Source: Salminus brasiliensis
Lineage: Eukaryota > Chordata > Actinopteri > Characiformes > Bryconidae
Reading direction: 5' to 3'
Assembly (NCBI RefSeq): GCF_030463535.1
Contig: NC_132883.1
Span: 31,971,873-32,035,872 of the forward strand
DNA: 64,000 bases
The position numbers and the translations under genes were made by a program. Under the pieces are notes generated by a model. That model worked only from the letters and a program-made list of their open reading frames with translations, did no database searches and was not told the origin of the DNA. Below, one piece after another: positions 42,097-53,813 of the stretch (position 1 is the first letter of the stretch; every line of letters starts with the position of its first letter).

Positions 42097-42594
42097 TTAC
42101 ACTTTTCTTCCTATGACACTTCCTAAATCAAAACACAAGATTTTACCACCTTTTTTTACCATTTCTTCTTTTACCAAATGATTCCACACAATGTATGAAT
42201 CATACCCTCTAGCATTGTGTGCTATGAATGTATACCCTTTGTACTTATTCCTGCGAAACCTCTTAAAGAATGCAGTTACACACTCCTCCCTGTTGGCTGA
42301 CCATACATTATTGCTAAAATCAATACAACATATGTAATTGGCTATGTGATATCCCGGCTGTTGATTGGCCTCAAAATCATAAAAGATGAACATTTTATCC
42401 AATTTTTCTCTTTTTAAAGGTTCCATAAAACATTCATGACTCATTTCTGATTCCACTTTCGCACTGAACTGATTACAGGGGCTTTCAACATTGCCTAGTA
42501 AGGAAAAGTTTACCCATCTAATTCTAATTTCTGTGGTATTAAACCGGTCTAATCGATTTATGATAATTGGATCTAAACCATTTCCCATTTGCAC
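42097..42594 (-). pseudogene. Polinton/Maverick-like family B DNA polymerase, exonuclease domain
   Basis: A 165-codon reverse frame contains KMFIFYDFEANQQPGYHIAN (Exo I, Asp-Phe-Glu) and YTFIAHNARGYDSYIVWNHL (Exo II, H-N-x2-G-Y-D), spaced as in the 3'-5' exonuclease domain of protein-primed polymerases. GGKILCFDLGS follows. These motifs are typical of the polymerases of Polintons (Mavericks) and related adintovirus-like elements. The polymerase palm and fingers, the integrase, ATPase and capsid genes are not in the neighbourhood, so this is an isolated fragment. It ends at a stop at 42097. Confidence 0.7.
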
Positions 42595-42689
42595 AACTTG
42601 TCATTGATCATTTAGAAGTTATGTTCTGGAGGAGTAAAATGTTATTCAGATCTTTGTTTGGCTCCAAACCATTTCCCTGTAACCGAACT

Positions 42690-42802
42690 GCCTGATCCAG
42701 AGTTACAGGTACAGGTGGAGAGTTTGGTAGCTAAGGCTGAGGCCACAGACCTGCACAAACAACAGCTGTGTGAGTTGCTGCATCAGTGGCCGTCTGTTAT
42801 AA
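42690..42802 (+). pseudogene. LTR-retroelement pol remnant, region just before RT
   Basis: The frame reads LPDPELQVQVESLVAKAEAT followed by DLHKQQLCELLHQWPSV. Segments of this kind (helical, ending in a W-S/P-V-F-like motif) precede the RT domain of many Gypsy-like and retroviral pols in fish. It stops at once after this block. The identification is from pattern only. Confidence 0.45.
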
Positions 42803-42812
42803 TAATATAGTG

Positions 42813-43242
42813 AGGCCCATGGGTTAGACTTGGGAAAGGAGAGCGAGATCCATTGATAAACTGTACATGAACTGAACAAACATAAGATGTTGTTTAGATT
42901 GGACATACTTTCCAGTGTACGTGACAGGGATGTTAAGGGGTCAAGCTGTGTCTTTAGCACGTAGACTGTGTATGGTAAACAATGGTGGGGGCTGATTTAT
43001 ATCCCTTATGGATAAGATGTGGACATCCTGCATAAGAGAACAGTATAACAACATATGACGTGTAGTAGGGTATAAACGCAAGGTGCTCCTCTGTCTAGGG
43101 AGAGAGAGCCGAGGGGCACCCTGAATTGGCAGGCTCTCTCCACACTGTACTTTTGATTGGAATAAAATGTTTCATTATTGCAACTGAAAGACGGTGGTCT
43201 TGAGTCTCCTTTCCAAGAGAAGTCCTCCCAAGAACACTTCAT
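42813..43242 (+). repeat. candidate solo or 3' LTR
   Basis: Downstream of the pol remnant are a TATA-like tataaa (about 43071), a GC-richer segment and AATAAA (about 43162) followed by 'gcaactgaaagacggtgg' and a CT-rich end, the usual layout of U3, R and U5. The ends are proposed as TGAGGCCC (42813) and CTTCA (43242) but are not proven, since no second copy or target duplication is visible. From 43250 to 44235 I see no gene or named repeat. Confidence 0.4.
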
Positions 43243-44235
43243 TACCACCATGGATCACCATGGATACTCATTTGTCAAAGTTTTAGAAATTAAGGCAGAT
43301 GAATGGTTTCATTTACCACCACTGTAAAGAAATCAGAGTGGGTAAGTTTCTCTACAGTGAAGCACAATTTCACTGCAGTGACCCTGTCTGGCCTGTCCAG
43401 TTCTCTGAATCACTACTGAAGCTGAACATCCTGAACAGCAGATTCTCAATAATAAAGATCTGATGGGTTTGAACTTCTCTTAATCCTCACTCTGGTCTTC
43501 ACACTGTAAACAGGTTTGTTTCTGAGAGAACCACAAATGCTTGATTCTGTGAGATTTTAAGCTTTTATATTTTAAGAGGGGTGAGTTCTCACTCCTAAAG
43601 GGGATGCTATTAAACCCAAACAGTGTGTGTGTGTGTTGAGTGGTTTAGAGAGAGAAACATGAACAGTAAAGCATCACAGTGCAGAATAAACACAGACTCA
43701 ACTACAATTCCTTTAAGACCAAATGAACAAATAAATAAATAAATAATTCTCTTAGCCCTTTTGCTCCACTAAACCAGCTGACCCCTGCCTGCACTGGTCT
43801 TAGTAGGAGGTCTGTACTGGTTTAGAGGCAGAGCTGCTGATAAGGGAAAGTCCATTCAGCAATGAGCTCCTGTCACTGATCTAAGTGCAGCTGCATCAGT
43901 GGACCCGGGTCAGAAGCCTCTTTTATGACATCATCTGTGACATCACAGCAAGGCTCAGTGCAGTGCGGCATTCCCTCCAGCAGGTCAGGGTCAGTAACTA
44001 GGGTACTATACTTTTAATTAGAGTAAATGAGCTCTAATCTGATTCTAACAACATGGGCAGTGCTAAAATAGTGTAGGCGGAATAGGCAGAGATAAACTGC
44101 TGCAGACTGAATGGCTTGGGGTTGGGCTACACTGATTTAAGATGAAGGGGTGGGGCCACATTATTGCTTATAGAATAGGAAGGGGCTATACTGCTGTAGA
44201 AATTGTCCCCAGTAGAGGGGTGGTGGAGTGGCTGA

Positions 44236-45105
44236 AGACATTGATCCAGGGCTCAAAGAAATAAAAGAAGACAAAGAGAAAAGAATACAAAGATAAAAGA
44301 CAACACAAAGAAAAAGACAAATAAAAAAAAACAATAAGACAAAGAAAAAAGAAGACAAATAAGAAAAAGACCAAAAAACAAAGAAAAACATAAAAGAGAA
44401 AGAGAAAAAGGAGGACAAAGACAAAAATCAAGAAGAAAAAAAAGACAAATAAGAAAAAGATAGAGACAAAGAAGAAAAAAACAACGAAAAAAAACAAAGA
44501 ACAAACTAAAAGAAGACAAAGAAGATAAAAAAGAAAATCGAAGAAGACAAAGACAAAAAAGAAAAGACCAAGAAAAGAAAAAGAAAAACAAAGGAAAAGA
44601 ACAAGAAAAAGAAGACAAAAGACGAAAAGATTTAGAAAAGGAAACTAAGAAAAAGTTAAGAAAAGCAGTAGACAAAGAAAAGAGAAGACAAAAAATAAAA
44701 ATATATAAGACAAAGGAAAAGAAGTCAAAGAATAAAAAGAACAAAAAACAAAACAAACAACACAAAGACAAAGAAGAAAGAAAGAAAATACAAAGAAGAA
44801 AAAGATCAACAAGAAAGACTAAGAAGAAAAGACAAACAAGAAAAATAAGAAAAACAAAGGAAAAGAAGACAAAGAAAAGACAGAAGAAAAAGACAAAGAA
44901 GACAAAGATAAAAAAGAAGGAGAAGAAAAGATGACAAAAAGGACAAACATAAAATACAAAGAAAAAAAGATATTAGAAGACAATGTAAAAGAAGACAAAG
45001 GAAAAGAAGACAACAAAAAGACAGAAAAAAGAAAGAAAAATAAGAAAAAAATGTTTTTGAAAGAAGACAAAGAAGATAAAAGAAAAGAAAATGAAGAGAA
45101 GACAT
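44236..45105. repeat. purine-rich low-complexity tract (AAAGAC/AAGAAG type)
   Basis: About 870 bp of A and G with regular C and almost no T on the plus strand, built from variants of aagaaaaagacaaa. Because T is nearly absent, reverse frames stay open and give long Phe/Ser/Leu-rich peptides; these are not genes. Only the last 60 bp (45100-45190) return to mixed sequence with a CT-rich run. Confidence 0.95.
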
Positions 45106-45191
45106 ACTCCAACCAGAGATTTAAAATCAGTAAAGTTTTCTTGTACTCCTTCTGACCCCTACTTTTCGTTTTCTCTCTCTCTCTTTCACAG

Positions 45192-45294
45192 GTATTGAGA
45201 TGGCCGGTTCCAACTGTTCCACCCGAGACCGCCAGACTCCACTACCCTGCTGCCCGATGGGCCTCACATTGATTCATCCTCACCTCACTGCATG
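45192..45294 (+). other. possible 3' exon of an unidentified gene
   Basis: A strong acceptor (ttttctctctctctctttcacag, ending at 45191) precedes 34 codons open in one phase, GIEMAGSNCSTRDRQTPLPC and on to HPHLTA, with a stop at about 45292. The AT-rich sequence after it could be a 3' UTR. I do not recognise the peptide. Read in the phase left open by the claudin exon at 331-438 it would stop after two codons, so it does not supply a normal claudin tail. From 45300 to 45880 nothing is recognised. Confidence 0.25.
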
Positions 45295-45889
45295 ATTCTC
45301 ATACTCACATTTTCATCTTGTATAAAATGATGACACATTTACAATTTGTTTTCTTAATTCAGTTTTGTTTTATTGTTGTCTTATTGTGTATTTTTTTAAA
45401 TCAATGATATATATTTATAATTAATTATATATAATTAAGCAGCTGCCTGCTGCAAGTCAGGATGGTGAAGAATTGAACTAGTGCCTCTAACCAGAAGAGA
45501 TGGACAGATCTCACAATGTGTACATACATGTGGTCCATAAGGCCTCCAGTACTGAAGGAAAGGTTTTTTTTTTTTTAAATAAACCCCATTAAAGGAACTA
45601 AGGGTGCTGATCTACATCTATTAACTAGTAAAAAAGAGCAGGGAGTCAGACAGTGGCATTTGGTTGGATGTAGATTTGAACTACAGACTGAATTTAAATG
45701 ATATTGTCTGTTTTTTGTATTTAAAGCATCATATGTTCATTTTTAAAGTTTTTTAAAATATGGAGTTTGCTAGTAAAGCTAAATAGCATGGTAGGGTGGG
45801 CGGGGGTGCATACTTTTGACTGCAACTGCTGCACCATTTAATGTGGAACGGAATAATAATTCCCTCTGACACTGCAAACAAACACAGCT

Positions 45890-47110
45890 GCACCAACGAG
45901 GCTCTCTTTTACACTCCCCAGGGTCATAACACCCCCACACTACTGCCTAGACAAAGCATCAGCGACTACATTTTCACAACCTTTCTTGTTCTGAATATTA
46001 AAATCTTGAACAATCAAGAACCATCTCATCAGTCTTCAGCTGATATTGTGGTCTATATAGAGCACTACTGCCAAAACACTCAACCCCACATAAAGTGTTG
46101 CAAAGCTAATAAGAGTGCTCGGATTCCTTCTCAGTGGTTCTATACATGATCTGATGTTCAACATGGTCGATGTCTGATGGTCAACACCTCGAAAGTCTTC
46201 TTGAAGGAGGAAGGCTCCAGCCCAGATGCACCAGCATCTGAGAAAGCACCACCTACAAGGTTTGGATCTTAGATCATAGGGCAGAACCTGGTACGTCCTT
46301 TTTTTCAAAGTAAAAATCACAATTCAGCTGTGAATGGCTAAACCCAATGGAATCCTGATCACTTTCACAAATGGCAAACAATAAGACCGGGATGCCATCA
46401 TCCCATTCTCTATCTACCTAAAGACAGTAGGTACGAAGCACTGATTTAAGAGGTTGTTGAAAACTTTCTAGAGGACCCTGAGATTTGGGGTGGTATGCTG
46501 GAAATGTGATGATCAATTGCCAACAATTTCAGAACAGTAAAATTAGTTCCCTGATCTGTCTGGAGGTATTTTACAACTGTAAAATGTGCTGACTTATGAC
46601 GCGGTAAAGAAACACGGCTGCACCAACAAGGCTGGAGTTATTCTCCAGCTTCTTACTGGAAGCTTCCAGTCCACCTTAAATGGTACAGAACGTATACAGA
46701 TTAGCGCTAATTTTTGGTGCATACTCAGAACTGGTCGGTTTTAGTGTGGTTACAATGGACACTATTATACCACAATGCAATGTGGAACAGAAAGGAAGGA
46801 GCTCCTCACATCTGGAACAAAAAATGGAGGATAATGATGCAGGGGTAACAGAAAAGGTCAAGGAGAATTGTCAAGGGGTATCACAAAAGTAGAAAGATTT
46901 GATCAATGGCCAGGGCAGCAGCCCTACACACGTTCAAATGGTGCTCATAATGCTGGGATTGGATAAGGTGATGCGGATGGAATAACCTGATTGGGTTTTC
47001 CCGTAACTCAGCAGACATAACACAACATCAGCTTTAGGACCAGGCCAAAAGAAAAAACGCATGATCTGGTGATGTGTTTTCCATATACCCAGATGACCAG
47101 AGAACACAGT
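45890..47110 (-). pseudogene. Gypsy-like pol remnant: integrase and RNase H pieces
   Basis: On the minus strand, in order: GHLGIWKTHHQIMRFFFWPG (zinc-binding integrase region, about 47100-47040), a stretch of unclear sequence, TDQGTNFTV (second catalytic Asp, about 46560), YHPKSQGPLESFQQ and WDDGIPVLLFAICESDQDSI (integrase core, 46500-46330), then RNase H remains ending NVVADALSR (45975-45947). These are typical Ty3/Gypsy-type blocks. The order integrase then RNase H is the reverse of most Gypsy elements; it may be a rearrangement or a Gmr1-type domain order. Stops and shifts are everywhere. A near-duplicate of about 25 bp ('ctgcaccaacgaggct') at 45888 and 46617 suggests a local rearrangement. 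Confidence 0.65.
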
Positions 47111-47189
47111 GTCAGGGGGTTAAGCTAAGTACATGCTTTTGGTACTTTGTTGGGTCTACCAGTTGATGCTAAGCTCCAATTTACACTGT

Positions 47190-47660
47190 CTAAATGTCTA
47201 AAAACACAAAGCAGCTTTACATAATTAGTAATTAGTAAAAGACAGAAAAAAAGAAATAATGTAAGAAGACATGAAGGATCCAAGACCCCCAGTGAGTGGC
47301 AAGGAAAAACTCCCTCAGAGCTGGAGGAAGAAACCTTGGGAGGGACCAATACTCACAAGGGGGACCTATTTATTTATAAATTATTGATAAAAGTTACCAA
47401 ACCATTTATATTGTTGAACTGCTCTCATCATAATCATAATATATTAATCATGCTGTAGTATAACTTCATATAGTCAGGCTGTGGTGGTCAGAGTAATGAT
47501 AATTAATAGTGGTAATATTACTAGTGGCAGATTTAAGAGTCCATTTAGGTTTTTACATGGTCATTAAACAGGTAGCAGTGGTAAGGGGGCGTGCCGCTGG
47601 TCTGGCATGGGTGGTGGTGGGGGTGAGGCATGAAACAGACAGTGATCAGAGTGTCCCAAA
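47190..47660 (-). mobile_element. L2 3'-end fragment
   Basis: The reverse complement carries the L2 tail blocks 'aagctgctttgtg', 'ttactaattatgtaaagc' and 'cctcccaaggtttcttcctc', as at 24100-24270, and further upstream matches to the L2 3' UTR (cactattaatta..., 47500-47530; 'catgcctcacccccaccacc', about 47625). It is more diverged than the other L2 copies and lacks ORF sequence. Confidence 0.75.
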
Positions 47661-47953
47661 ATGCTAGTCTAGGGCTAACCTAAACTAAATAATAATAAAA
47701 CAAAATACAATGGCCTTACCTGCCTCCCCAACATGAAGCAAGAGAAAAGGAAAAATAATAAATTAAAATAGTAAATGGCACTCACCCCTAGAAACATGAC
47801 TATGATTAAACCACTTGAACATCAACAAGTACATAATGACACAGAAAAGAGTAGACTAAAATAGCTCCACATACATCAAACTGTGAATTGTCATGCTAAA
47901 ACAATCAAGGTAGTGGTAGCCAGCCATTACGTTCAGGAACATACAGATTTACG

Positions 47954-47989
47954 AAAAAAAAAAAAAAAAAAAAAACAATAAAAAAAAAA
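47954..47989. repeat. A-rich run
   Basis: About 22 consecutive A followed by 'caat' and a further A run. It may mark a retroposon end, but no parent is recognised. The interval 47661-48165 has no other recognisable feature. Confidence 0.8.
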
Positions 47990-48169
47990 TCAAAAGTCAT
48001 GCCAATAGCACCAACGCCAATGGCACCATTTCAATGACAAAACTCAGACACTGCAGCTAACCAGCGCACGCAGCTGTTTCCAATCAGTCGTTTCACCAGG
48101 AGAGGGAGAGAAAAACAACAAGAAACAGGCCACCAGATGGCAGCACTAATAGTACCAAATTAACGTAAC

Positions 48170-48880
48170 ATTAACACTGTGGGCAGGAGAGAATCTGGGC
48201 AGACAATTGTATCAAGAACAGTGGACGATGTTGGCGAAAGCCTCATGTATGAAGTTCGTAGCCACTTTCAATCAAAAAGGGCTGTGGACACAAGAGAATC
48301 CAGGCAGTCGATTGTAATGGGCACTGTAAGCGGTATAACAAGGAGTGATATAAAGTGGACTCACCAACAACTGATGAACGGATGAAGTGGTTTAGCAACT
48401 CCAGAATTATCTAAACATGTGGACACATGAGAATCTGGGCAGTCGATGGTAATGGGCAAGAGGTACAAGGAGTGTACCAAAGGAGATGCTGTGGACTCAC
48501 CAAGGTCTGTGGATGAGGGTTGGTGATTGCCTTATTAATGAAGGCTGTGGACAGAAGAGAATCTGGGCAGGCAATTGTAATGAACACTGTAAGCGTTAAA
48601 AAGGGAGTGTGCTAAAGTAGACTCACCAAGAACTGTGTATGAGGTTTGTAATAGCCTCATTAATAAATGTTCATAGCCACTTCTGAATCATTGTGGGCTG
48701 TGGACAGAAGAGAATCTGAGCAGGCAATTGTAATGGGCACTGTAAGCAGTATAACAGAGGGTGTGATGAAGTGGACTCACCAAGAACTGTGGATAAGGTT
48801 GGTGCTAGCCTCATTAATACATTTCGTAGCCACTCCTGAATAATCAAGGGCTGTGGACAGAAGAGAATCTGTCAAGTTGA
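48170..48880. repeat. degenerate tandem array, unit about 110-155 bp
   Basis: The landmark AGAGAATCTGGGCAG recurs near 48187, 48293, 48430, 48557, 48709 and, partly, 48862. Each unit continues with 'caattgtaatgggcactgtaagc', 'aagtggactcaccaagaactgtgga' and 'gcctcattaata'. Units grow from about 110 to about 155 bp along the array. The frame at 48179-48385 is chance. From 48881 to 49025 nothing is recognised. Confidence 0.75.
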
Positions 48881-49025
48881 AATACAAAACTATATAATCA
48901 AAACATTGGTCATATAGTTTTGTAATTTTAAAGTCATGCACAAACATTTTAATCTACAGCATCAACTAATGTTCATCTCAGTTTAACTCTGCACCATTGT
49001 TTGAGTTGCTCTATTTTAAGTCAGC

Positions 49026-49247
49026 TTACTTCTTTGTTTTTGTGCTGCAGTACTCTGAAACGTCTGCACAAACATAATTAATATTGGCAAAGTAAATCCC
49101 ATACTTAGTGATCGTAAGTCCCAGGCATCTCTTAAAGTGCCACTGCTGAACAAGACGATCAGTCGAGGTGTGTCGTGGTCGAGCGCTGATTAGAACTGGT
49201 TGTGCAAATTTACGTGTTATACCATGGACCTCCTCACCTGCAGACAC
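49026..49247 (-). other. unidentified open frame
   Basis: A 73-codon reverse frame (MSAGEEVHGITRKFAQPVLI to CSTKTKK). No domain is recognised. A CAG at 49243-49241 followed by GTGAGGAGG on the minus strand resembles an exon end with a donor, which argues against the frame being read through. It may be chance. Confidence 0.15.
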
Positions 49248-49610
49248 ACAAATACATATGTCTACAAAATATTTCTTTAAAGCATCTTACTGGCCTAAAT
49301 GGCAAAGTGTAAATTATCCATAGTGACAGTGAAATTTCCTGTGTGCCTCACTGTTATAATGGTTAGCCCATGATAAAATACAAACATTAAATAGTGTTCA
49401 GAAAAGCAGGCTTAAGCAGGCTTATTCAGCAATGTTGCACTGTTCCATCAAACACTACTACTAAATTCAACTCAAAACACACCTTAGATGATGGGTTAAT
49501 GGCCATTTTGAGGTATTCTGTGGTCAGTGCTGTTCTGTCATGTAATCATCTGCTTTACTTTAGTACTAAGCCATTATAAGGAGGACATGCTCTTGTTTGC
49601 TTATTTATAA

Positions 49611-51086
49611 GTTTATAGTCAGTCACCAATTGTGCAAGTTCTCCCACTTAAAAAAATGAGAGAGGTCTGTAATTGACATCATAGGAAGACTTTAACTATG
49701 AGAGAAAGGAAATTCTGAAAATCACATTGTCTGATAGAATTTATTCACAAATAATGGTAGAAAATAAATATTTGTATTTGAACATAATTCGTTAACAGTA
49801 TAAAAGACACCTGCCCACAACCTCAAACAGTCACATTCCAAACTCCACTATGGTGAAGACCAAAGAGCTGTCGAAGGACACCAGAAACTAAATTGTAGAC
49901 CTGCACCAGGCTGGGAAGACTGAATCTGCAATAGGCAAGCAGCTTGGTGTGAAGAAATCTACTGTGGGAGCAATAATCAGAAAATGGGAGACCTACAAGA
50001 CCACTGCTAATCTCCCTCGATCAGGGGCTCCACGCAAGATCTCAGCCCGTGGGGTCAAAATGATCATAAGAACGGTGAGCAAAAATCCCAGAACCACACG
50101 GGGGGACCTAGTGAATAACCTGCAGAAAGCTGGGACCAATGTTACAAAGGCTACCGTCAGTAACACACTACGCCGCCAGGGACTCAGATCTTGCAGTGCC
50201 AGATGTGTTCCCCTGCTTAAGCCAGTACTTATCCGGGCACGTCTGAAGTTTGCTAGAGAGCATTTGGATGTTCCAGAAGAGTATTGGGAGAATGTCTTAT
50301 GGTCAGATGAAACCAAAGTAGAACTGTTTGGTACAAACACAACTCGTTGTATTTGGAGGAGAGTGAATGCTGAGTTGCATCCAAAGAACACCATACCAAC
50401 TGTGAAGCATGGGGGTGGCAACATCATGCTTTGGGGCTGTTTCTCTGCAAAGGGACTAGGATGACTGGTCCATGTACATGAAATAATGAATGGGGCCATG
50501 TATTGTGAGATTTTGAGAGCAAACCTCCTTCCATCAGCAAGGGCATTGAAGATGAAACGTGGCTGGGTCTTTCAGCATGACAATGATCCCAAGCACACTG
50601 CCAGGGCAACAAAGGAGTGGCTTCGTAAGAAGTATTTCAAGGTCCTGGAGTGGCCTAGCCAGTCTCCAGATCTCAACCCCCTAGAAAACCCTTGGAGGGA
50701 GTTGAAAGTCTGTGTTGCCCGCCGACAGCCCCAAAACATCACTGCTCTAGAGGAGATCTGCATGGAGGAATGGGCCAACATACCAGCAACAGTGTGTGCC
50801 AACCTTGTGAAGACTTACAGAAAACGTTTGACCTCTGTCATTGCCAACAAAGGATATATAACAAAGTATTGAGATGAACTTTTGTTATTGACCAAATGCG
50901 TTTTTTCCACCATTATTTGCAAATAAATTCTTTAAAAATCAGACAATGTGATTTTCTGAATTGTTTTTCTCATTTTGTCTCTCATAGTTGAGGTCTACCT
51001 ATGATGTCAATTACAGGCCTCTCTCATTTTTTTAAGTGGGGGAACTTGCACAATTGCACAATTGACTAAATATTTTTTTCCCACTG
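49611..51086 (+). mobile_element. Tc1-like transposon, copy 1
   Basis: Long inverted ends of about 200 bp contain 'agtcagtcaccaattgtgcaagttctcccactt' on the left and its complement on the right, ending at ...CCCACTG before TA (51087-51088). The left terminus has lost the first bases (CAGTGGGGAAA). One transposase gene lies between. Two more members of the family are at 54887-56378 and 62911-64000, both in the opposite orientation. Confidence 0.9.
49850..50872 (+). pseudogene. Tc1-like transposase with two premature stops
   Basis: From the ATG at 49850 (MVKTKELSKDTRN) to the stop after GYITKY the frame stays in one phase for 340 codons, broken only by TAA at 49889-49891 and TGA at 50462-50464. 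The N-terminal half has the paired helix-turn-helix ([30 protein letters not shown]). The catalytic residues are present: [10 protein letters not shown] (Asp), [12 protein letters not shown] (Asp) and [15 protein letters not shown] (Glu), the DD34E set. The second stop is consistent with CGA-to-TGA decay. It is close to intact but not functional as it stands. Confidence 0.85.
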
Positions 51087-51089
51087 TAT

Positions 51090-53440
51090 TTCTGGTTTAC
51101 TTTACAACTTTACTGTGGTACTAAATCATTATCACCAAAGCCTAAATTTGTAAATTTGTACTATTTTGCCAAATTTCTGTTATCTTACTCACAGTCCAAA
51201 TATAGTTGGTAACATCCAAGTAACACTACAAGGTTGGAATCAGCAGTGACAGATTTCAGACTTGTGGTCAGGTCGTTTGGATCAGTCTGGTCAATAAATG
51301 ACATTTGATCCAAAGAACAGTGTCTGGCATCCTCTCACCTTCTTTCTGCTTCTCTGGTTTTACTGCTCTCAATCCTGCACTTTCTCTGCACCACTGCCTG
51401 ATAGATAATGTTTCTTGAATAACGAACATTAACTATATTAGCTTAAAAGACACATTTTTTGGCTGATGGTCTTTAATCTAGAGCCACTGATATTAGAACC
51501 AGATCAGGTTCTAGATCTACTGCTCTTCTCACACAGGAAAAAGTAAGAACCATTTACTGCCCAAAATGCCCCAACTTTACAGCTTGGGATAAAAGAAGGT
51601 TAGAAACAGGAGCCTGACTTCTCATATCTTAATGTTTTGTGTGAGTTGGATCAATTTCATCATACATCTTAAAAGGGCCGTCTCTAGGAGGCAATAAGGG
51701 GGTTTAGCTTGCACAGAGTAGGCTGAAGCAATAGTACACATCTTTGAGGCTTTGCAGCCCTCAGATGAAGGCAGCTGAGGACTTGTTGTACAAAAAATTT
51801 ACTACCTAGCTCTTTTATTTTTTTGTTTTTGTTGTGTGTACTCTCTTTTGATTTCTACACAAATTCAACATAACATACCACTGGAACTTACCTGGAAGTG
51901 TTTGGCTGTATTCTTGTGGTGAATCGTCCTTCACATCTGCTTAAAGCCACACAATCACCACAAGCAGCCCTACTCCACTGTTACACAGAGAGTCAGGAGG
52001 ACACAAAAGTACCCATCCTCACAAATCGGGGTCTCTTTTATTGTTAAGTACCCTAAGAGGCTAAAATGTACCTTTAAACCATGGTACAACTGTATCCCCT
52101 TTTCAAAAGGTACCAACAAGTGCTTTTAGAGGCATAACCCCAGTGGCACTACCCCTAGTGTGACTAAAGTGTACCTGAAATATCCACCCATGTTCACAAT
52201 GTCTTTCTATGTGGTTTATTTAGTAGTAAACTAAATAAACATAAACATAAACTTTAACATAAACTTTAACATTAATTGAAAGAGCATCAAACAAACAAAA
52301 ACAATTAGACTCAATGCCATTAAAATGTGGCATTCACAGCAAACAAAACAATGAAATAAAGATTTTATAATACTAGCTAAAAAATAATTTCATCCTAACA
52401 TGGCTTAAATTATGCCATACTCAAATAATACATATCAAAAGGTTACATTTATACTCCAGAGAAGATTAAGCCTTATTAAAAATGGAAGCAAAATGTACAC
52501 CATTAAAGGATGGATGGCATCGACCTCATCATACAACTTAATATAGATAAAAGCAGAAAATACACAAAAGCTTATGAAGTTGCAATAAAGTGTAGTGATG
52601 ATGGCAGTAGCAAAGAGTAAAAACCTAGAATAACCATAAATATAATAGACTATTAAAGACACAATTATACATTTTCAATCCCCTTTCTCCATGCTGCCAA
52701 TGCAAAAGTCTTCATGTGATCCTTCACGATCATTAAATCAGGTTGTGCTGTCCTGTACTTTTCATGCAACACCTTAACAGGGGCTTCAGGCATAGCATCC
52801 TCTCCAACAATGCATTCCTTCAGCAAAGACACAAGTTCTCAGTCTCAACCAAAAACAATAAAGACATAAAGATCTCTCCACCAATATTACACCAACTACT
52901 CTTCTGTGATCAACAATAATAAAAGAATAAAATTATTCTTTGAACATATTCTGCATTGGTGGGATACCTGCACGCCAAGAGCAACAAAATGAATCAAATG
53001 TGTCAGTAACAGTCAGTCTAACAAAATCATTTGTATCCTTTGTAAACATTTAGTCACTCCTGGGGGGCATTTCACAAAGCAGGATTTCTCAGTTTAGCAA
53101 GATAGGCCCAAAGTCAAGCCTATCCAGTAGTTAAAGAGCTCAGGCACATTTTGAAAGAGGGTTCAGTTCCTAATCAGCATCTGGTGCAGCCAATCTGCAG
53201 AGTAGAGTCATAAAAGACCCAGAAAAACTGACCTGTTCACAAATACAGCGCCATAATAGACACGTACAAAGTAAACCCTCTTTCAATACAAAACACTTAG
53301 CAGCATGAAATGGTGGCCAGCACTGCCCACTCGCACATTGCCCCATTAAACAAACTGCAATGCAGCTAAACATGTTAGCCTCAACTCTACAGGCTTTTCT
53401 TTGCAATCTTTTGAACTATTTGCACCAAAAGGTTCACCTA
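51090..53440. other. no gene recognised
   Basis: AT-rich sequence without convincing coding frames. Around 52045-52175 there are several 'ggtacc/gtacct' motifs. At 53065-53120 the segment 'catttcacaaagcaggattt...agcaagatag' resembles ends of fish miniature transposons, but I cannot name the family or find its other end. The short frames at 52435-52662 and 53170-53406 show no domain. Confidence 0.5.
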
Positions 53441-53454
53441 TTACCTATTACACT

Positions 53455-53813
53455 CACCCCAAGTGTGTGAAGGAGCGGTATCGCAGGTCCTTCCTTCCTG
53501 CTGCCGTCAGACTACACAACCAGCACTGCTCCCAGCGGACCACATACACACACACTTAACTACACACACATGTTCATGTTCAGGGAATACTATGTGCAAT
53601 ATCCCACCCCCATGTGCAATTAAGAGTCTTTTGCTGTAAATAATATTGTTTATTGCTTTTTTAATTCTTATCTATATTGTGTGTATATAGTGTAAATTAT
53701 TTATTTATCTAAATTTTTGTAACTGAGTGTACTGCTATCCCTTTCTGCTGTTACACTGTGAATTTCCCCACTGCGGGACTAATAAAGGACTATCTTATCT
53801 TATCTTATCTTAA
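53455..53813 (+). mobile_element. Rex1-like LINE, 3' end only
   Basis: The fragment starts in the last codons of an ORF ('gtatcgcaggtccttccttcctgctgccgtcagactacacaacc', translating as RYRRSFLPAAVRLHN) and continues through a 3' UTR with 'aatttccccactgcgggactaataaagga' to a short tail of TATCT/TATCTTA units. It resembles the end of the element at 8565-11974 but is another family, with a different tail unit. It is a strongly 5'-truncated insertion. Confidence 0.75.

Noticed and set aside
44161..45112. Several reverse-strand frames rich in Phe, Ser and Leu resembling membrane proteins
   Set aside because: The plus strand is nearly free of T, so stops cannot arise on the reverse strand; a composition artefact.
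45192..45294. Last exon of the claudin gene
   Set aside because: In the phase required by the exon at 331-438 it reads two codons and then a stop, giving no claudin tail.
49993..50499. 168-codon reverse frame over the Tc1-like transposase
   Set aside because: Shadow of the real transposase frame on the plus strand; no motif of its own.
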